Shown piece by piece: positions 48,642 through 62,613 of a stretch of 64,000 bases of DNA. The translations under genes were made by a program, and so were the position numbers. The stretch is from Marinobacter sp. LQ44 (lineage in GTDB: Bacteria; Pseudomonadota; Gammaproteobacteria; Pseudomonadales; Oleiphilaceae). Below the pieces are notes generated by a model. It was not told where the DNA came from. It searched no databases and saw only the letters and a list, made by a program, of their open reading frames with translations. Location: contig NZ_CP014754.1 in NCBI RefSeq assembly GCF_001447155.2, positions 3,348,001 to 3,412,000 on the forward strand. The letters are read 5' to 3'. Within the stretch, counting starts at the first letter, position 1. The number at the start of each line of letters is the position of its first letter.

Positions 48642-50415
48642 CGATCATAACAAACACATCAGGGTGATCGATTTGTCCGGTCAGGGAAAGCAGGCAGCAA
48701 ACTGGCAGCAGCGTTTGTCCGCGGGGTTGAAGGCCTGGCGCTTCGGCTCGGTGCTGGGCGTTTTTCTGCTGGTGATGCTGGGTATTGGCTGGCGTCTGGT
48801 CGATCTGCATGTGGTGGATAAGGAGTTTCTGCGCCAGCAGGGCGATGTCCGGACCATCCGGGTTGAGTCGATTGACGCTCATCGTGGCGTGGTCAGCGAT
48901 CGCCATGGTGAGCCATTGGCGGTCAGCACCCCGGTTCAGACACTGTGGGCAAACCCCTCTGAAACTGATCCTGATGATCCCCGGTTGGCGGGTCTGGCTC
49001 GCCTGTTGGGTATGACTGAAGGTTCGCTGCGGGAGCGTTTGCGTACGTTTGCGGGTCGTGAATTCATCTATCTGCGCCGGAAAGTTCAGCCCAGCCTGGC
49101 GCGTGAAGCGCTGGATCTTGGGATCGGTGGCATCTATGCCCGGCAAGAATACCGTCGGTACTACCCTGCCGGAGAGGTGACTGCGCATGTGGTCGGTTTC
49201 ACCAATATCGACGAACTGGGGCAGGAAGGGATTGAACTGGCCTATAACCAGTGGCTAACCGGCGAGCCCGGGCGCAAGCGGGTACTCAAGGACAATCGTG
49301 GGCGTGTCATCAAAGACCTGATGCTGATCCGGGATGCCCGGCCCGGCCGGGATCTTGAGCTCAGCCTGGACCTGAGGCTTCAGTACCTGGCCTACCGGGA
49401 ACTCAAGGCAGTGGTGACTGCTCATAATGCCCGGGGCGGCACGCTGGTCATGCTGGACGTGGATACCGGTGAAGTTTTGGCAATGGTTAACCAGGGTTCA
49501 TACAACCCCAATGACCGGGCCCAGTTATCCGCGGATAATCTGCGCAACAAAGCAATCACCGACTTGTTTGAGCCAGGCTCCACCATCAAGCCGATTACCA
49601 TCGCGGCGGCACTGGAGTCCGGCAAGTACCAGGTTAACAGCACCATAGACACCTCACCCGGCTTTCGCCGATTTGGTCGTTTTACCATCCGGGATGCGCG
49701 AAATTACGGAACCATGGACCTGACAGAAATGATCGTCAAATCCAGTAACGTGGGGGTCAGCCAGATTGCCACGGAGCTTGGGGGCGATGTGTTGAGGAAT
49801 CTGTTCGCCAGGATGGGGTTGGGGCAGGCAACCGGTATCGGCTTCCCAGGGGAAGCCGTTGGTGTTTTACCGGCACCGCCAAGGTGGCGCCCGGTTGAAG
49901 AGTCCGCATTGTCTTACGGCTACGGTATGAGTGTGAATGCCTTGCAGTTGGCCCAGGCTTACATGGTGATCGCCAATGGTGGCATCCGGTACCCGTTAAG
50001 CCTGATGAAACAGGAAGCTCCACCCCAAGGCCGGCGAGTGTTGAGTGAAGATGTCGCATTGGCCGTGCGCGGTATGTTGAAGGAAGCCGTGGCACGGGGT
50101 ACCGGTGGTCGTGGCCAGCCAGGCCTGTACGCTGCCGGCGGCAAGACCGGGACGGTTCACCTGGTGGGCGCCCGGGGTTATGAAAAGAGTCAGTACAAAG
50201 CGATATTTGCGGGCATGGCGCCGATTGATGACCCGCGTATCGTGACGGTTGTGGCCGTGGATGCGCCCCAATCCGGAGAGTACTACGGTGGCGAAGTGGC
50301 GGCCCCTGTATTCGCCCGGGTGATGGGTGACGCACTGCGACTGCTGAATGTGAAGCCTGAACTGGAAGTCAGCGGGGCCAAAGCGCCCCGTCGGGCCTCC
50401 GGAGAGAGAGGGTAA
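48628..50415 (+). CDS. ftsI: Septal transpeptidase FtsI (PBP3)
   Basis: A TTG at 48628 inside ftsL opens 595 residues; a GTG at 48664 is the main alternative and neither has a strong ribosome site. One membrane anchor (about 37-57) follows a basic tail. A PBP dimerisation domain precedes the transpeptidase, which has S318-T-I-K321 as the nucleophile motif, SSN as the second motif and K506-T-G as the third. It crosslinks septal peptidoglycan with FtsW as partner and is the target of aztreonam-type beta-lactams. It lies 4 bases before murE. Confidence 0.95.
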   Translation: MRRNNDHNKHIRVIDLSGQGKQAANWQQRLSAGLKAWRFGSVLGVFLLVMLGIGWRLVDLHVVDKEFLRQQGDVRTIRVESIDAHRGVVSDRHGEPLAVSTPVQTLWANPSETDPDDPRLAGLARLLGMTEGSLRERLRTFAGREFIYLRRKVQPSLAREALDLGIGGIYARQEYRRYYPAGEVTAHVVGFTNIDELGQEGIELAYNQWLTGEPGRKRVLKDNRGRVIKDLMLIRDARPGRDLELSLDLRLQYLAYRELKAVVTAHNARGGTLVMLDVDTGEVLAMVNQGSYNPNDRAQLSADNLRNKAITDLFEPGSTIKPITIAAALESGKYQVNSTIDTSPGFRRFGRFTIRDARNYGTMDLTEMIVKSSNVGVSQIATELGGDVLRNLFARMGLGQATGIGFPGEAVGVLPAPPRWRPVEESALSYGYGMSVNALQLAQAYMVIANGGIRYPLSLMKQEAPPQGRRVLSEDVALAVRGMLKEAVARGTGGRGQPGLYAAGGKTGTVHLVGARGYEKSQYKAIFAGMAPIDDPRIVTVVAVDAPQSGEYYGGEVAAPVFARVMGDALRLLNVKPELEVSGAKAPRRASGERG

Positions 50416-50419
50416 CACC

Positions 50420-51904
50420 ATGTGCATCACATCTATCAGCAACTTGTTACAGGGTATTGTCGACGTGCCATCGGTGTTTGATGTCACGATTCATGGCCTG
50501 AAGACCGACAGCCGAACGGTGACGTCGGGGGATGCGTTTATCGCACTGGCCGGGGCTCGAACGTCATCGGAGCAATACGTTGACCAGGCGATATCGGCGG
50601 GTGCCACTGCGATACTTCTGGAAGCTTCGGAATCGAGGGAATGCCACGAGCGCCATGGCGCGTTGGTAGTGCCCGTGGTTGGGCTCCGGGCCCAGTTGGG
50701 ACGGATTGCAGATCGATTTTTCGAGCACCCCTCCCGGCATTTGCGCCTTATTGGCGTGACCGGTACCAACGGGAAAACATCGGTCACCCAGTACATCGCA
50801 CAACTTTTGAAGGAAACCGGCACCCCCTGCGGTGTGCTGGGCACGCTGGGGTATGGCATGCCAGGTAACCTCCAGCCGGCAACCCACACCACACCAGACG
50901 TTGTGCAGGTCAACCGGGTGCTGAACCGTATACGCCACGACGGTGGTCGTGCCGCGGTGATGGAAGTGTCATCCCACGCATTGGATCAGGGGCGGATTGA
51001 CAAGCTGACCATGACCGGAGCGGTGTTTACCAATCTTACACGGGACCACCTGGACTACCACGGCTCCATGGAAGCCTACGGCGAGGCCAAAGCCCGATTG
51101 TTTCGCAGGGAAGAGCTGCACTTTGCGGTAATCAACTTTGACGATCCTTTTGGGCGGCAGTTATTCGAACAGCTCAATGGGCAATGTGACCGGGTTCGTT
51201 ACAGCCTGCATGAGGCTCAGACCGAGTTGTGGCTGAAAGATTTCGCGCCGGTGGCGACTGGCTTCCGGGCCCGTGTTGATGGCCAGTGGGGCGAATTCGA
51301 CCTGCAGGTGCCGTTATTGGGTAGCTTCAACGCCAGCAATGTACTGGCGGCACTGGCTACGGTCCTGACGCTGGGGGTGCCTGTTGACAGGGCAGTCGCC
51401 GCAACGGCAGGGCTGACCCCGCCACCGGGGCGGCTGGAGCGGTTCACCGGTGCCGACGGCCGGAACGTGGTTGTGGACTACGCGCACACGCCGGACGCCC
51501 TCGCCAATGCCTTGGCGGCCCTGCGCTCCCACGTCACCGGCCGGCTGATCTGCGTGTTCGGTTGTGGTGGTGACCGGGACCCCGGAAAGCGTCCGGAAAT
51601 GGCCCGCGAGGCGGAGAAACAGGCAGATGTGATCATCGTCACCGATGACAACCCTCGATCTGAACACCCGGCGCGGATTGTCCGTGATATTGAGCAGGGT
51701 TTTTCAAAGGAAGGGTGTTTCAAGGTTATCCATGACCGCGCTGAGGCGATAGCGGCAGCGGTGACCATGGCCGGGCCGGAAGATCTGGTGCTGATCGCCG
51801 GGAAGGGACATGAAGCCTGGCAGGAGATTGCCGGGCAGAAGCTTCCGTTCAGTGATGCAGAGCAGGTTCGCCACCTATTGAAGCTGAATGGGGGTGTGGC
51901 ATGA
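50420..51904 (+). CDS. murE: UDP-MurNAc-tripeptide ligase (meso-DAP adding)
   Basis: The 494-residue Mur ligase has the ATP loop GTNGKT (G115-T120), the central domain and the C-terminal substrate motif DNPR at residues 410-413, which marks the meso-diaminopimelate-adding type, as opposed to lysine. It adds the third residue to UDP-MurNAc-L-Ala-D-Glu in the cytoplasm. It overlaps murF by four bases. Confidence 0.96.
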   Translation: MCITSISNLLQGIVDVPSVFDVTIHGLKTDSRTVTSGDAFIALAGARTSSEQYVDQAISAGATAILLEASESRECHERHGALVVPVVGLRAQLGRIADRFFEHPSRHLRLIGVTGTNGKTSVTQYIAQLLKETGTPCGVLGTLGYGMPGNLQPATHTTPDVVQVNRVLNRIRHDGGRAAVMEVSSHALDQGRIDKLTMTGAVFTNLTRDHLDYHGSMEAYGEAKARLFRREELHFAVINFDDPFGRQLFEQLNGQCDRVRYSLHEAQTELWLKDFAPVATGFRARVDGQWGEFDLQVPLLGSFNASNVLAALATVLTLGVPVDRAVAATAGLTPPPGRLERFTGADGRNVVVDYAHTPDALANALAALRSHVTGRLICVFGCGGDRDPGKRPEMAREAEKQADVIIVTDDNPRSEHPARIVRDIEQGFSKEGCFKVIHDRAEAIAAAVTMAGPEDLVLIAGKGHEAWQEIAGQKLPFSDAEQVRHLLKLNGGVA

Positions 51905-53298
51905 TGCGCGCCTTTTCGCTGGCGGAGGCCCGCGACTGGTTGCAGGCAACCGTTGCCGGATCCGTTTCTGCGCTTGATGCGGTTCGGTTTGACGGCGTTT
52001 CCACCGACACCCGGTCTGTGGTGCCAGGGCAGCTGTTTGTGGCACTGCGAGGCGAGCGGTTTGACGGTCACGGATTTGTCCGGCAAGCGATGGAGCAGGG
52101 AGCGGTTGCGGCGGTTGTGGATACCGCCGACAGCTCCCTGGCGATCCCACAGTTGGTGGTCGCCGATACGGTGGATGCGCTGGCGCGGCTCGCGGCCGGA
52201 AATCGCGATGAAAGCAGCGCTCGCTTGTTGGCGGTGACCGGCAGCAGTGGCAAAACCACGGTCCGGGAAATGACGTCGGCGATTCTTGCGGGCATGGGGC
52301 CGACTCTGACCACGGAGGGCAACCTGAATAATCACATCGGGGTGCCGCTGACCCTGTTCCGCCTGGCACCAGAGCACCGGTTTGGTGCCATTGAGTTGGG
52401 TGCCAGTGGCCTGGGAGAAATTGCCCACACGGTGGCGGTGGTTCGCCCAGAAGTGGCAATCCTGACCAACGCCGGCCAGGCACATCTGGAAGGCTTCGGC
52501 AGCTACCAGAACATTGTACTGGCCAAGGGTGAAATTATTGATGGTGTGCCCGCCGATGGGGTGGTTGTGCTGAATCGCGACGACCCCGCTTTTGACCAGT
52601 GGCGCGAGCGGGCGGGCCGGCGCCGGGTGCTGAGCGTTTCCCGGCTCGGGGTTTCAGATGCTGACTATCAGGCGGTCGCCAGCACCCCGATGTCAGAGGG
52701 GTTTGAAACCGAAGTAACCGGTCCGGAAGGCTGGCATTGCAAGGTTCGTATACCGCTGGCCGGCGAACACAACATAACCAATGGTCTGCTGGCGCTGGCG
52801 GCTTGCCGGGCGCTGGGAGCCACGGATCAACAGATCGTGGACGGCCTCGCAGGGGTGCAGGCGGTGAAAGGGCGATTGCAGGTACTGAACCCCGCAGCCG
52901 ATTTGACCGTGATTGATGACAGCTACAACGCCAACCCGGCGTCCATGATCGCTGCCCTGAATGTGCTGGCGGGTTACCCCGGTACTCGGGTGGCGGTATT
53001 GGGTGCCATGGCGGAGCTGGGTGCGGAGGCTGCCGAGTTGCACCGGCAGGTGGGTGCCCATGCCCAGGCCAAAGGCATTGAGCGCCTGTTGGCGGTAGGC
53101 CCGGGTGCAGAGGCATACGAGGCCGGTTTTGGTGCCGGCACTGAAATTTTCCAGAGTCATGAGCAGGCTGTGCCGGCCATCGTGGATGGCCGGCAGGGCG
53201 CTATAACAGTTCTGGTGAAAGGTTCTCGCAGTTCCGCCATGGATCGCGTGGTGGAGGGGATTCAGACAAAGGTGAAAAACACATGCTGCTCTGGCTGA
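51901..53298 (+). CDS. murF: UDP-MurNAc-tripeptide D-Ala-D-Ala ligase
   Basis: The start is the first of two adjacent ATGs, overlapping the murE stop. The 465-residue enzyme has the ATP loop [11 protein letters not shown], the [12 protein letters not shown] segment, and [11 protein letters not shown] typical of MurF. It adds D-Ala-D-Ala to complete the pentapeptide. Its final 16 bases overlap mraY. Confidence 0.96.
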   Translation: MMRAFSLAEARDWLQATVAGSVSALDAVRFDGVSTDTRSVVPGQLFVALRGERFDGHGFVRQAMEQGAVAAVVDTADSSLAIPQLVVADTVDALARLAAGNRDESSARLLAVTGSSGKTTVREMTSAILAGMGPTLTTEGNLNNHIGVPLTLFRLAPEHRFGAIELGASGLGEIAHTVAVVRPEVAILTNAGQAHLEGFGSYQNIVLAKGEIIDGVPADGVVVLNRDDPAFDQWRERAGRRRVLSVSRLGVSDADYQAVASTPMSEGFETEVTGPEGWHCKVRIPLAGEHNITNGLLALAACRALGATDQQIVDGLAGVQAVKGRLQVLNPAADLTVIDDSYNANPASMIAALNVLAGYPGTRVAVLGAMAELGAEAAELHRQVGAHAQAKGIERLLAVGPGAEAYEAGFGAGTEIFQSHEQAVPAIVDGRQGAITVLVKGSRSSAMDRVVEGIQTKVKNTCCSG

Positions 53299-54368
53299 CA
53301 GAGATTCTATCGCAATACTTTTCCGCACTGACGGTGTTTCAGTACCTGACCCTGCGCGCCATTCTGGGCGTGCTCACAGCGCTGTTGATATCGCTGCTGA
53401 TCGGGCCGGTGATGATTCGCAAGCTAAGCCAGTACCAGATTGGCCAGGCGGTGCGTGATGATGGTCCGCAGACCCATCTCAGCAAAGCCGGAACACCGAC
53501 CATGGGCGGTGCGCTGATTCTGGTGGCGATTGCGATTTCCACCCTGTTGTGGGCGGATCTGAGCAACCGCTACGTCTGGGTGGTGCTGTCTGTCACGCTG
53601 CTGTTTGGTGCGATTGGCTGGGTTGATGATTACCGTAAAGTGGTTGAGCGTAATCCCCGTGGCCTGCCTGGGCGCTGGAAGTATTTCTGGCAATCGGTCA
53701 TCGGCGCTGCCGCAGCTATTGTGCTTTACATGACGGCATCGCTGCCCCAAGAGACCTCGCTGTATCTGCCATTCCTGAAAAACGTATCACTGACCCTGGG
53801 GCCGGTGATGTTCATTCTTCTGACCTACTTTGTGATCGTTGGTAGCAGCAACGCCGTGAACCTGACCGACGGTCTGGATGGCCTGGCCATCATGCCGACG
53901 GTGATGGTGGCGAGTGCGCTGGCGATCTTTGCCTATGTGTCTGGTCATGCCCAGTTCGCCAACTATCTGCTGATTCCACACCTGCCGGGTGCCGGTGAGC
54001 TGATCGTGTTCTGCTGTGCGCTGGTCGGGGCGGGGCTTGGTTTTTTGTGGTTCAACACCTATCCGGCTCAGGTGTTCATGGGGGATGTAGGTGCACTTGC
54101 ACTGGGCGCTGCCCTGGGCGTGGTGGCCGTGATTGTCCGCCAGGAGATCGTGCTGTTCATTATGGGCGGCGTGTTTGTGATGGAAACCATCTCGGTGATC
54201 CTGCAAGTGGCTTCGTTCCGGCTGACCGGGCGTCGCATTTTCCGCATGGCGCCGTTGCATCACCATTTTGAATTGAAAGGCTGGCCCGAACCGCGCGTTA
54301 TTGTGCGTTTCTGGGTGGTCACTGTGGTTTTGGTACTGATTGGCCTGGCCAGTCTGAAAATCCGATAG
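53283..54368 (+). CDS. mraY: Phospho-MurNAc-pentapeptide transferase MraY
   Basis: The 361-residue membrane enzyme has about ten hydrophobic helices and the MraY motifs: [14 protein letters not shown], the catalytic aspartates in [22 protein letters not shown], and [11 protein letters not shown] near the C terminus. It attaches the precursor to undecaprenyl phosphate to form lipid I. It overlaps murF by 16 bases. Confidence 0.97.
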   Translation: MLLWLTEILSQYFSALTVFQYLTLRAILGVLTALLISLLIGPVMIRKLSQYQIGQAVRDDGPQTHLSKAGTPTMGGALILVAIAISTLLWADLSNRYVWVVLSVTLLFGAIGWVDDYRKVVERNPRGLPGRWKYFWQSVIGAAAAIVLYMTASLPQETSLYLPFLKNVSLTLGPVMFILLTYFVIVGSSNAVNLTDGLDGLAIMPTVMVASALAIFAYVSGHAQFANYLLIPHLPGAGELIVFCCALVGAGLGFLWFNTYPAQVFMGDVGALALGAALGVVAVIVRQEIVLFIMGGVFVMETISVILQVASFRLTGRRIFRMAPLHHHFELKGWPEPRVIVRFWVVTVVLVLIGLASLKIR

Positions 54369-54383
54369 GAAGTGGTTACAGCT

Positions 54384-55724
54384 ATGAGTGTCATTGTTTC
54401 GGATCGTCGCACATTGGTAGTAGGGCTCGGTAAAACCGGGCTCTCCTGCGTGCGCTATTTGTCCGGAACGGGCCGCGACATTGCTGTGGCTGACAGCCGG
54501 GAAAACCCGCCCGGGCTGGAAGAACTGCGCGCGGGCTGGCCGGATATACCGGTCTATCTCGGAGCGTTTGATCCCTCGTTGTTTGCCGGTTTTAACGAAC
54601 TGGTGGTCAGCCCGGGTATTGCCATTGCGGAGCCAGCCATTGCCGCTGCCGCCAAAAATGGCGCTCGAGTTCGCGGTGATATTGATGTGTTTGCCGACGC
54701 GGCAGATGCACCCATCATAGCCATCACGGGTTCCAACGGTAAGACAACGGTCACCACTCTGGTCGGGGAAATGGCCCGGGCGGCGGGGCGGAACGTCAAG
54801 GTTGGCGGCAATATCGGTACACCCGCCCTGGATCTCCTTGGTCAGGGCGCAGACCTGTATGTGCTGGAACTCTCGAGTTTTCAACTGGAAACCACCGAAG
54901 AGCTGAACGCCGAGGCCGCCACCGTGCTCAATGTCAGTGACGATCACATGGACCGTTACCCGGACAAAATGGCGTACTTTCAGGCAAAACAGCGGATTTA
55001 CCGGGGCTGTAAGAACGCCATTGTGAATCTTGACGACGCCCTGAGCACTCCCATGGCGCGGGATAACCTGCGGTTTATCTGTTTTGGCTTTAATCGGGTG
55101 AACCCGGAGACCTTCAGCACCCGGGACGACGATCAGGGAACCTGGATAACCTTCGGGTTCGACAACCTGTTGCTGGCCAGCGAGCTCAAGCTGATGGGGC
55201 GGCACAACATCAGCAACGTGATGGCCGCATTGGCCCTTGGTCACGCAGCGGGCCTGCCAATGGAGACCATGCTTGGGGTGGCACGTGAGTTTACCGGCTT
55301 GCCCCATCGCTGTGAGTTTGTCCGGCATCTGGATGGCGTTGATTACATCAATGATTCCAAAGGCACCAACGTGGGTGCCACTGTTGCCGCGATCGAAAGC
55401 CTGGCGCCCCAAGACGGCCAGGTAATCCTGATTGCCGGTGGCGATGGCAAAGGCGCTGACTTCAAACCCCTGGCGGAACCCGCAGCCAGATACTGCCGTG
55501 CGGTCGTATTGATGGGGCGTGATGCCGACACCATTGCCAGGTCGTTGGCCGACGGTGTTGACATCGTTAGGGCAGAGTCGCTGGCCGAGGCCGTCGAGCA
55601 AGCGCGCCGGCTGGCGCAGCCAGGCGACCGGGTGGTGTTGTCACCGGCCTGCGCCAGTTTTGACATGTTCCGGGATTATAACGATCGCGGAGACCAGTTC
55701 CGTGTGTTGGTGGAGGCCCAGTGA
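54384..55724 (+). CDS. murD: UDP-MurNAc-L-Ala D-glutamate ligase
   Basis: I chose the ATG at 54384 (446 residues, MSVIVSDRRTLVVG); a GTG four codons earlier is possible. The enzyme adds D-Glu in the cytoplasm. The Rossmann-like N-terminal domain starts VVGLGKTGLS, and the ATP loop is ITGSNGKTTV. The C-terminal motif DSKGTNVGA(T) and LSPACASFDMF confirm MurD. Its stop shares one base with the ftsW ATG. Confidence 0.96.
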   Translation: MSVIVSDRRTLVVGLGKTGLSCVRYLSGTGRDIAVADSRENPPGLEELRAGWPDIPVYLGAFDPSLFAGFNELVVSPGIAIAEPAIAAAAKNGARVRGDIDVFADAADAPIIAITGSNGKTTVTTLVGEMARAAGRNVKVGGNIGTPALDLLGQGADLYVLELSSFQLETTEELNAEAATVLNVSDDHMDRYPDKMAYFQAKQRIYRGCKNAIVNLDDALSTPMARDNLRFICFGFNRVNPETFSTRDDDQGTWITFGFDNLLLASELKLMGRHNISNVMAALALGHAAGLPMETMLGVAREFTGLPHRCEFVRHLDGVDYINDSKGTNVGATVAAIESLAPQDGQVILIAGGDGKGADFKPLAEPAARYCRAVVLMGRDADTIARSLADGVDIVRAESLAEAVEQARRLAQPGDRVVLSPACASFDMFRDYNDRGDQFRVLVEAQ

Positions 55725-56923
55725 TGCAAGTGGGTGCAGCCAGTTACCGGCCACAAGCCTGGTTAGGTGATCTCCAGCCCCTGCCAGTGCTGGTGGTGAC
55801 ATCCGTTGCGCTTCTGGTGCTGGGCGTGGTGATGATTTCGTCTGCCTCCATGGATATGGCAGCGGCCACCATGGGCAACAGTTATCACTACGTGATCCGG
55901 CAGGTGCTGTTTGCGGCGCTCGGTTGCCTCATGGCCCTGGTCGCCGTGAATGTGCCGGTGTCCTGGTGGGAGCGCAGCGGGTGGCTGCTGCTGGGTGTCG
56001 GCATGCTCGTCTTGGTGCTGGTGCTCACACCCATGGGGCGCACAGTCAACGGCTCAACCCGCTGGATTCCTCTGGGACTGTTCAATGTGCAGGTATCCGA
56101 GGTGGCCAAGCTTTGCCTGATCGCCTATCTGGCCGGATACGTGGTTCGGCGCCGGAATGAGTTGCTGAACACCTGGTCCGGGTTTCTGAAGCCCCTGGTG
56201 GTGTTGGGCCTGGCGTCGGTGCTGCTGGTGATTCAGCCAGACTTCGGCGCCACCGTGGTGCTGGTCACCGCCGCAGCGGGCATGATCTTCCTTAGCGGCG
56301 TTCGGCTAACCCGGTTTGCTCCGTTGATCGGCATCCTGGCGTTGCTGGGAACCGTTCTGGTGGTTACCCAGCCGTATCGTCTGAAGCGGGTGGTGAGCTA
56401 TCTGGACCCCTGGAAAGACCAGTTTGATACCGGGTACCAGCTTACCCAGTCGCTGATTGCTTTCGGTCGGGGCGAATGGGCCGGTGTTGGCCTGGGCAAT
56501 TCGATCCAGAAGCTGTTCTATCTGCCGGAGGCACATACCGACTTCATCTTCGCCATCATCGCCGAAGAGTTTGGTTTGTTGGGCTCGCTGATTGTGTTGG
56601 CATTGTTCACCGCACTGGTGGTGAGCGGGTTGGTGATCGCGCGGCGGGCGGAGAAAGCGGGTATGCCGTTTGGTGCGTGCTTCAGTTATGGCCTTACCCT
56701 GCTGATGGGTCTGCAGGCGGGTATCAATATGGCCGTCAGCACGGGATTGTTACCCACTAAGGGGCTGACGCTGCCCTTGGTGAGCTACGGCGGATCCAGC
56801 CTGATGATGACCTGCATTGGTATCGGCGTGTTGGCAAGGGTTGAAATTGAACGGCTTGATAAGGTGCGAATGAATTCAGAACAAACCAGAAAAAAAACGC
56901 GGGGAGGTGCTGTGTATGAGTAA
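55724..56923 (+). CDS. ftsW: Septal peptidoglycan glycosyltransferase FtsW
   Basis: The ATG at 55724 has TGGAGG 7 bases upstream and yields 399 residues. It is a SEDS-family protein with about ten helices and the conserved segments GSTRWIPLG, QPDFGATVVL, TGYQLTQSLIAFG, EAHTDFIFAIIAEEFG and LPLVSYGGSS. FtsW polymerises glycan strands at the septum in complex with FtsI. It overlaps murG by eight bases. Confidence 0.97.
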   Translation: MQVGAASYRPQAWLGDLQPLPVLVVTSVALLVLGVVMISSASMDMAAATMGNSYHYVIRQVLFAALGCLMALVAVNVPVSWWERSGWLLLGVGMLVLVLVLTPMGRTVNGSTRWIPLGLFNVQVSEVAKLCLIAYLAGYVVRRRNELLNTWSGFLKPLVVLGLASVLLVIQPDFGATVVLVTAAAGMIFLSGVRLTRFAPLIGILALLGTVLVVTQPYRLKRVVSYLDPWKDQFDTGYQLTQSLIAFGRGEWAGVGLGNSIQKLFYLPEAHTDFIFAIIAEEFGLLGSLIVLALFTALVVSGLVIARRAEKAGMPFGACFSYGLTLLMGLQAGINMAVSTGLLPTKGLTLPLVSYGGSSLMMTCIGIGVLARVEIERLDKVRMNSEQTRKKTRGGAVYE

Positions 56924-57993
56924 GCCCCGTCGTTTTCTGATGATGGCTGGTGGCACCGGTGGCCACGTATTCCCCGCGCTGGCGACCGCCCGTGCGCTGC
57001 AGGACAGAGGCCACGAGGTGTTCTGGCTGGGCGCAAAGGGCGGTATGGAAGAGCGGCTGATTGGCGAGACGGATATTCCGCTGTCGCTGATTCATGTTTC
57101 CGGGCTTCGTGGCAAAGGCAAACTGGTCCTGTTGCTGGCACCGATCCGCTTGATGCGCGCTCTGGGTGAGGCGTTCACCGTGCTGCGAAAGATCAAGCCG
57201 GATTGCGTTGTGGGCATGGGTGGCTTTGTGACTGGCCCGGGTGGCATCGCTGCCTTTCTGCAGCGTGTGCCCCTGGTGATCCATGAGCAGAATGCCATCG
57301 CGGGAATGACCAACCGTTGGCTGACTCGGGTTGCGGATACGGTGCTCGAAGCCTTTCCCGGGAGCTTTGGGGCGAACGTGGTAACCCGCTGCACCGGCAA
57401 CCCGGTGCGCAAAGACGTCACCGAAATCGACGAGCCGGAGCGCCGCCTCAAGGGCCGGACCGGGCCGGTGCGTGTTCTGGTTGTGGGCGGCAGTTTGGGT
57501 GCCCGGGTTTTCAACCAGCAGGTACCAGCTGCACTGGCGTTGTTGCCGGAGGAACTGCGCCCGGAGGTTCGGCACCAGTGTGGTGAAAAAAATGCGCAGG
57601 AAGCCCGGGACGCCTATGAGGCTGCCGGTGTCTCGGCCAGTGTTGAACCGTTTATCCGGGACATGGCCGAAGCCTACGCCTGGGCAGATATTGTGGTGTG
57701 TCGGGCTGGAGCCCTGACGGTATCAGAACTCTGCGCCGCTGGCGTCGGGGCCGTGTTGGTCCCTTTCCCCCACGCGGTGGACGACCACCAGACCCGCAAT
57801 GGCGAACACATGGTAAAAGCAGGGGCAGCCATTCTGATACCCCAGCAGATGATGACTCCGGATGTGCTGGCGGAGACCTTGAAAGATCTCGCAGGCGACC
57901 GGGAACGAATTTCGACAATGGCGACGGCCGCCCGCTCACTGGCCCGCCCTGATGCAACGGAGAGAGTCGTGAATTACTGTCTGGAGGCCGCCA

Positions 57994-58001
<8 letters not shown>
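56916..58001 (+). CDS. murG: Lipid II synthase MurG
   Basis: The ATG at 56916 has GGGAGG 9 bases upstream (the frame opens at 56907). The 361-residue GT-B enzyme transfers GlcNAc from UDP-GlcNAc to lipid I. The lipid-binding loops [12 protein letters not shown] and [23 protein letters not shown] and the sugar-binding [13 protein letters not shown] are intact. It acts on the inner face of the membrane. It overlaps ftsW and murC. Confidence 0.96.
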
Positions 58002-61239
<3,238 letters not shown>

Positions 61240-61275
61240 TAACGATTATTACGAACCTGGGGTTTGGTGAAACAC

Positions 61276-62511
61276 ATGTCATCGGTTGAAACGGAAAACA
61301 TGATTGTCGGCCTGGATATCGGAACTTCCAAAGTGGTTGCGATTGTCGGCAAGCGCAAGATGGATGGAACCATCGAAGTGGTTGGTATTGGCTCACACCC
61401 GTCCCGCGGCCTCAAGCGGGGGGTGGTGGTGAATATCGAAACCACGGTTCAGGCCATCCAGCGGGCAGTGGAGGAAGCCGAGCTGATGGCTGGCTGCCGA
61501 ATTCATTCGGTCTACGCAGGCATCGCGGGCAGTCATATCAAGAGCCTGAATTCCCACGGCATTGTGGCCATCCGCGACCGGGAAGTGACTCAGGCCGATA
61601 TCGACCGGGTGATCGACGCGGCCCAGGCGGTTGCCATACCCGCGGATCAGAAAATCCTGCATATCCTGCCGCAGGAATTCGTGATCGATAACCAGGAAGG
61701 CATCAAGGAGCCCATGGGCATGTCCGGTGTGCGCCTGGAAGCCAAGGTGCACCTGGTGACCTGTGCGGTAAACGCGGCACAGAACATCGAGAAATGTGTG
61801 AAACGCTGCGGCCTTGAGGTAGACGACATCATTCTTGAGCAGCTGGCATCGAGCCACGCGATTCTGACCGAGGACGAAAAAGAGCTGGGTGTCTGTGTGG
61901 TGGATATCGGCGGGGGCACCACCGATATCGCGGTGTTTACCGGCGGTGCGATCCGCCATACCGCGGTGATTCCCATTGCCGGTGATCAGGTCACCAATGA
62001 CATCGCCATGGCGCTGCGCACGCCAACGCAAAATGCCGAAGAGATCAAGATCAAATACGCCTGCGCGCTGACTCAGCTCGCCGGTGCCGATGAAACCATC
62101 AAGGTTCCGAGTGTCGGGGACCGGGCGCCCAGAGACCTGTCACGCCAGGCGCTGGCGGAGGTGGTGGAGCCCCGCTACGAGGAGCTGTTCACTCTGGTGC
62201 AGTCAGAACTTCGCCGGTCGGGATTCGAAGACATGATTCCCGCAGGCATCGTGATTACGGGCGGTTCGTCCACCATGGAAGGGGTGGTGGAGCTGGCCGA
62301 AGAAATCTTCCACATGCCGGTAAGGCTGGCCTGTCCGCAGGCGGTCTCCGGCATGACCGAAGTGGTCAACAACCCGATCTACGCCACGGGTGTGGGGTTG
62401 TTGATTCATGGCTTCCGGCAAATGGATCTTGGCCGGGCGCCGGTGCTCAAGGGGGAGGATGCCCCTTCCCTGATTGAGCGCATGAAAGCCTGGTTTACCG
62501 GTCACTTCTGA
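61276..62511 (+). CDS. ftsA: Cell division actin homologue FtsA
   Basis: The ATG at 61276 has GGTGA 5 bases upstream and gives 411 residues; in-frame TTG and GTG codons upstream are less likely. It has the actin phosphate loops IVGLDIGTSKV and VVDIGGGTTDIAVF, the FtsA 1C domain, and a C-terminal amphipathic membrane-targeting helix (IERMKAWFTGHF). FtsA tethers FtsZ to the membrane and recruits later division proteins. Confidence 0.96.
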   Translation: MSSVETENMIVGLDIGTSKVVAIVGKRKMDGTIEVVGIGSHPSRGLKRGVVVNIETTVQAIQRAVEEAELMAGCRIHSVYAGIAGSHIKSLNSHGIVAIRDREVTQADIDRVIDAAQAVAIPADQKILHILPQEFVIDNQEGIKEPMGMSGVRLEAKVHLVTCAVNAAQNIEKCVKRCGLEVDDIILEQLASSHAILTEDEKELGVCVVDIGGGTTDIAVFTGGAIRHTAVIPIAGDQVTNDIAMALRTPTQNAEEIKIKYACALTQLAGADETIKVPSVGDRAPRDLSRQALAEVVEPRYEELFTLVQSELRRSGFEDMIPAGIVITGGSSTMEGVVELAEEIFHMPVRLACPQAVSGMTEVVNNPIYATGVGLLIHGFRQMDLGRAPVLKGEDAPSLIERMKAWFTGHF

Positions 62512-62613
62512 CGGTGAATCAGCAGGTAGTACACGAAGGTATCTCGAAACACACAAAACGATCGAATGAAACCGGTCTGGAAAGACCGGAAACAGCACGA
62601 AGGAGTAGGGGAT

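Noticed and set aside
53787..55601. A 604-codon open frame antisense to mraY and murD
   Set aside because: It spans two genuine genes and their junction, with low-complexity His/Gln/Asn-rich composition typical of antisense translation.
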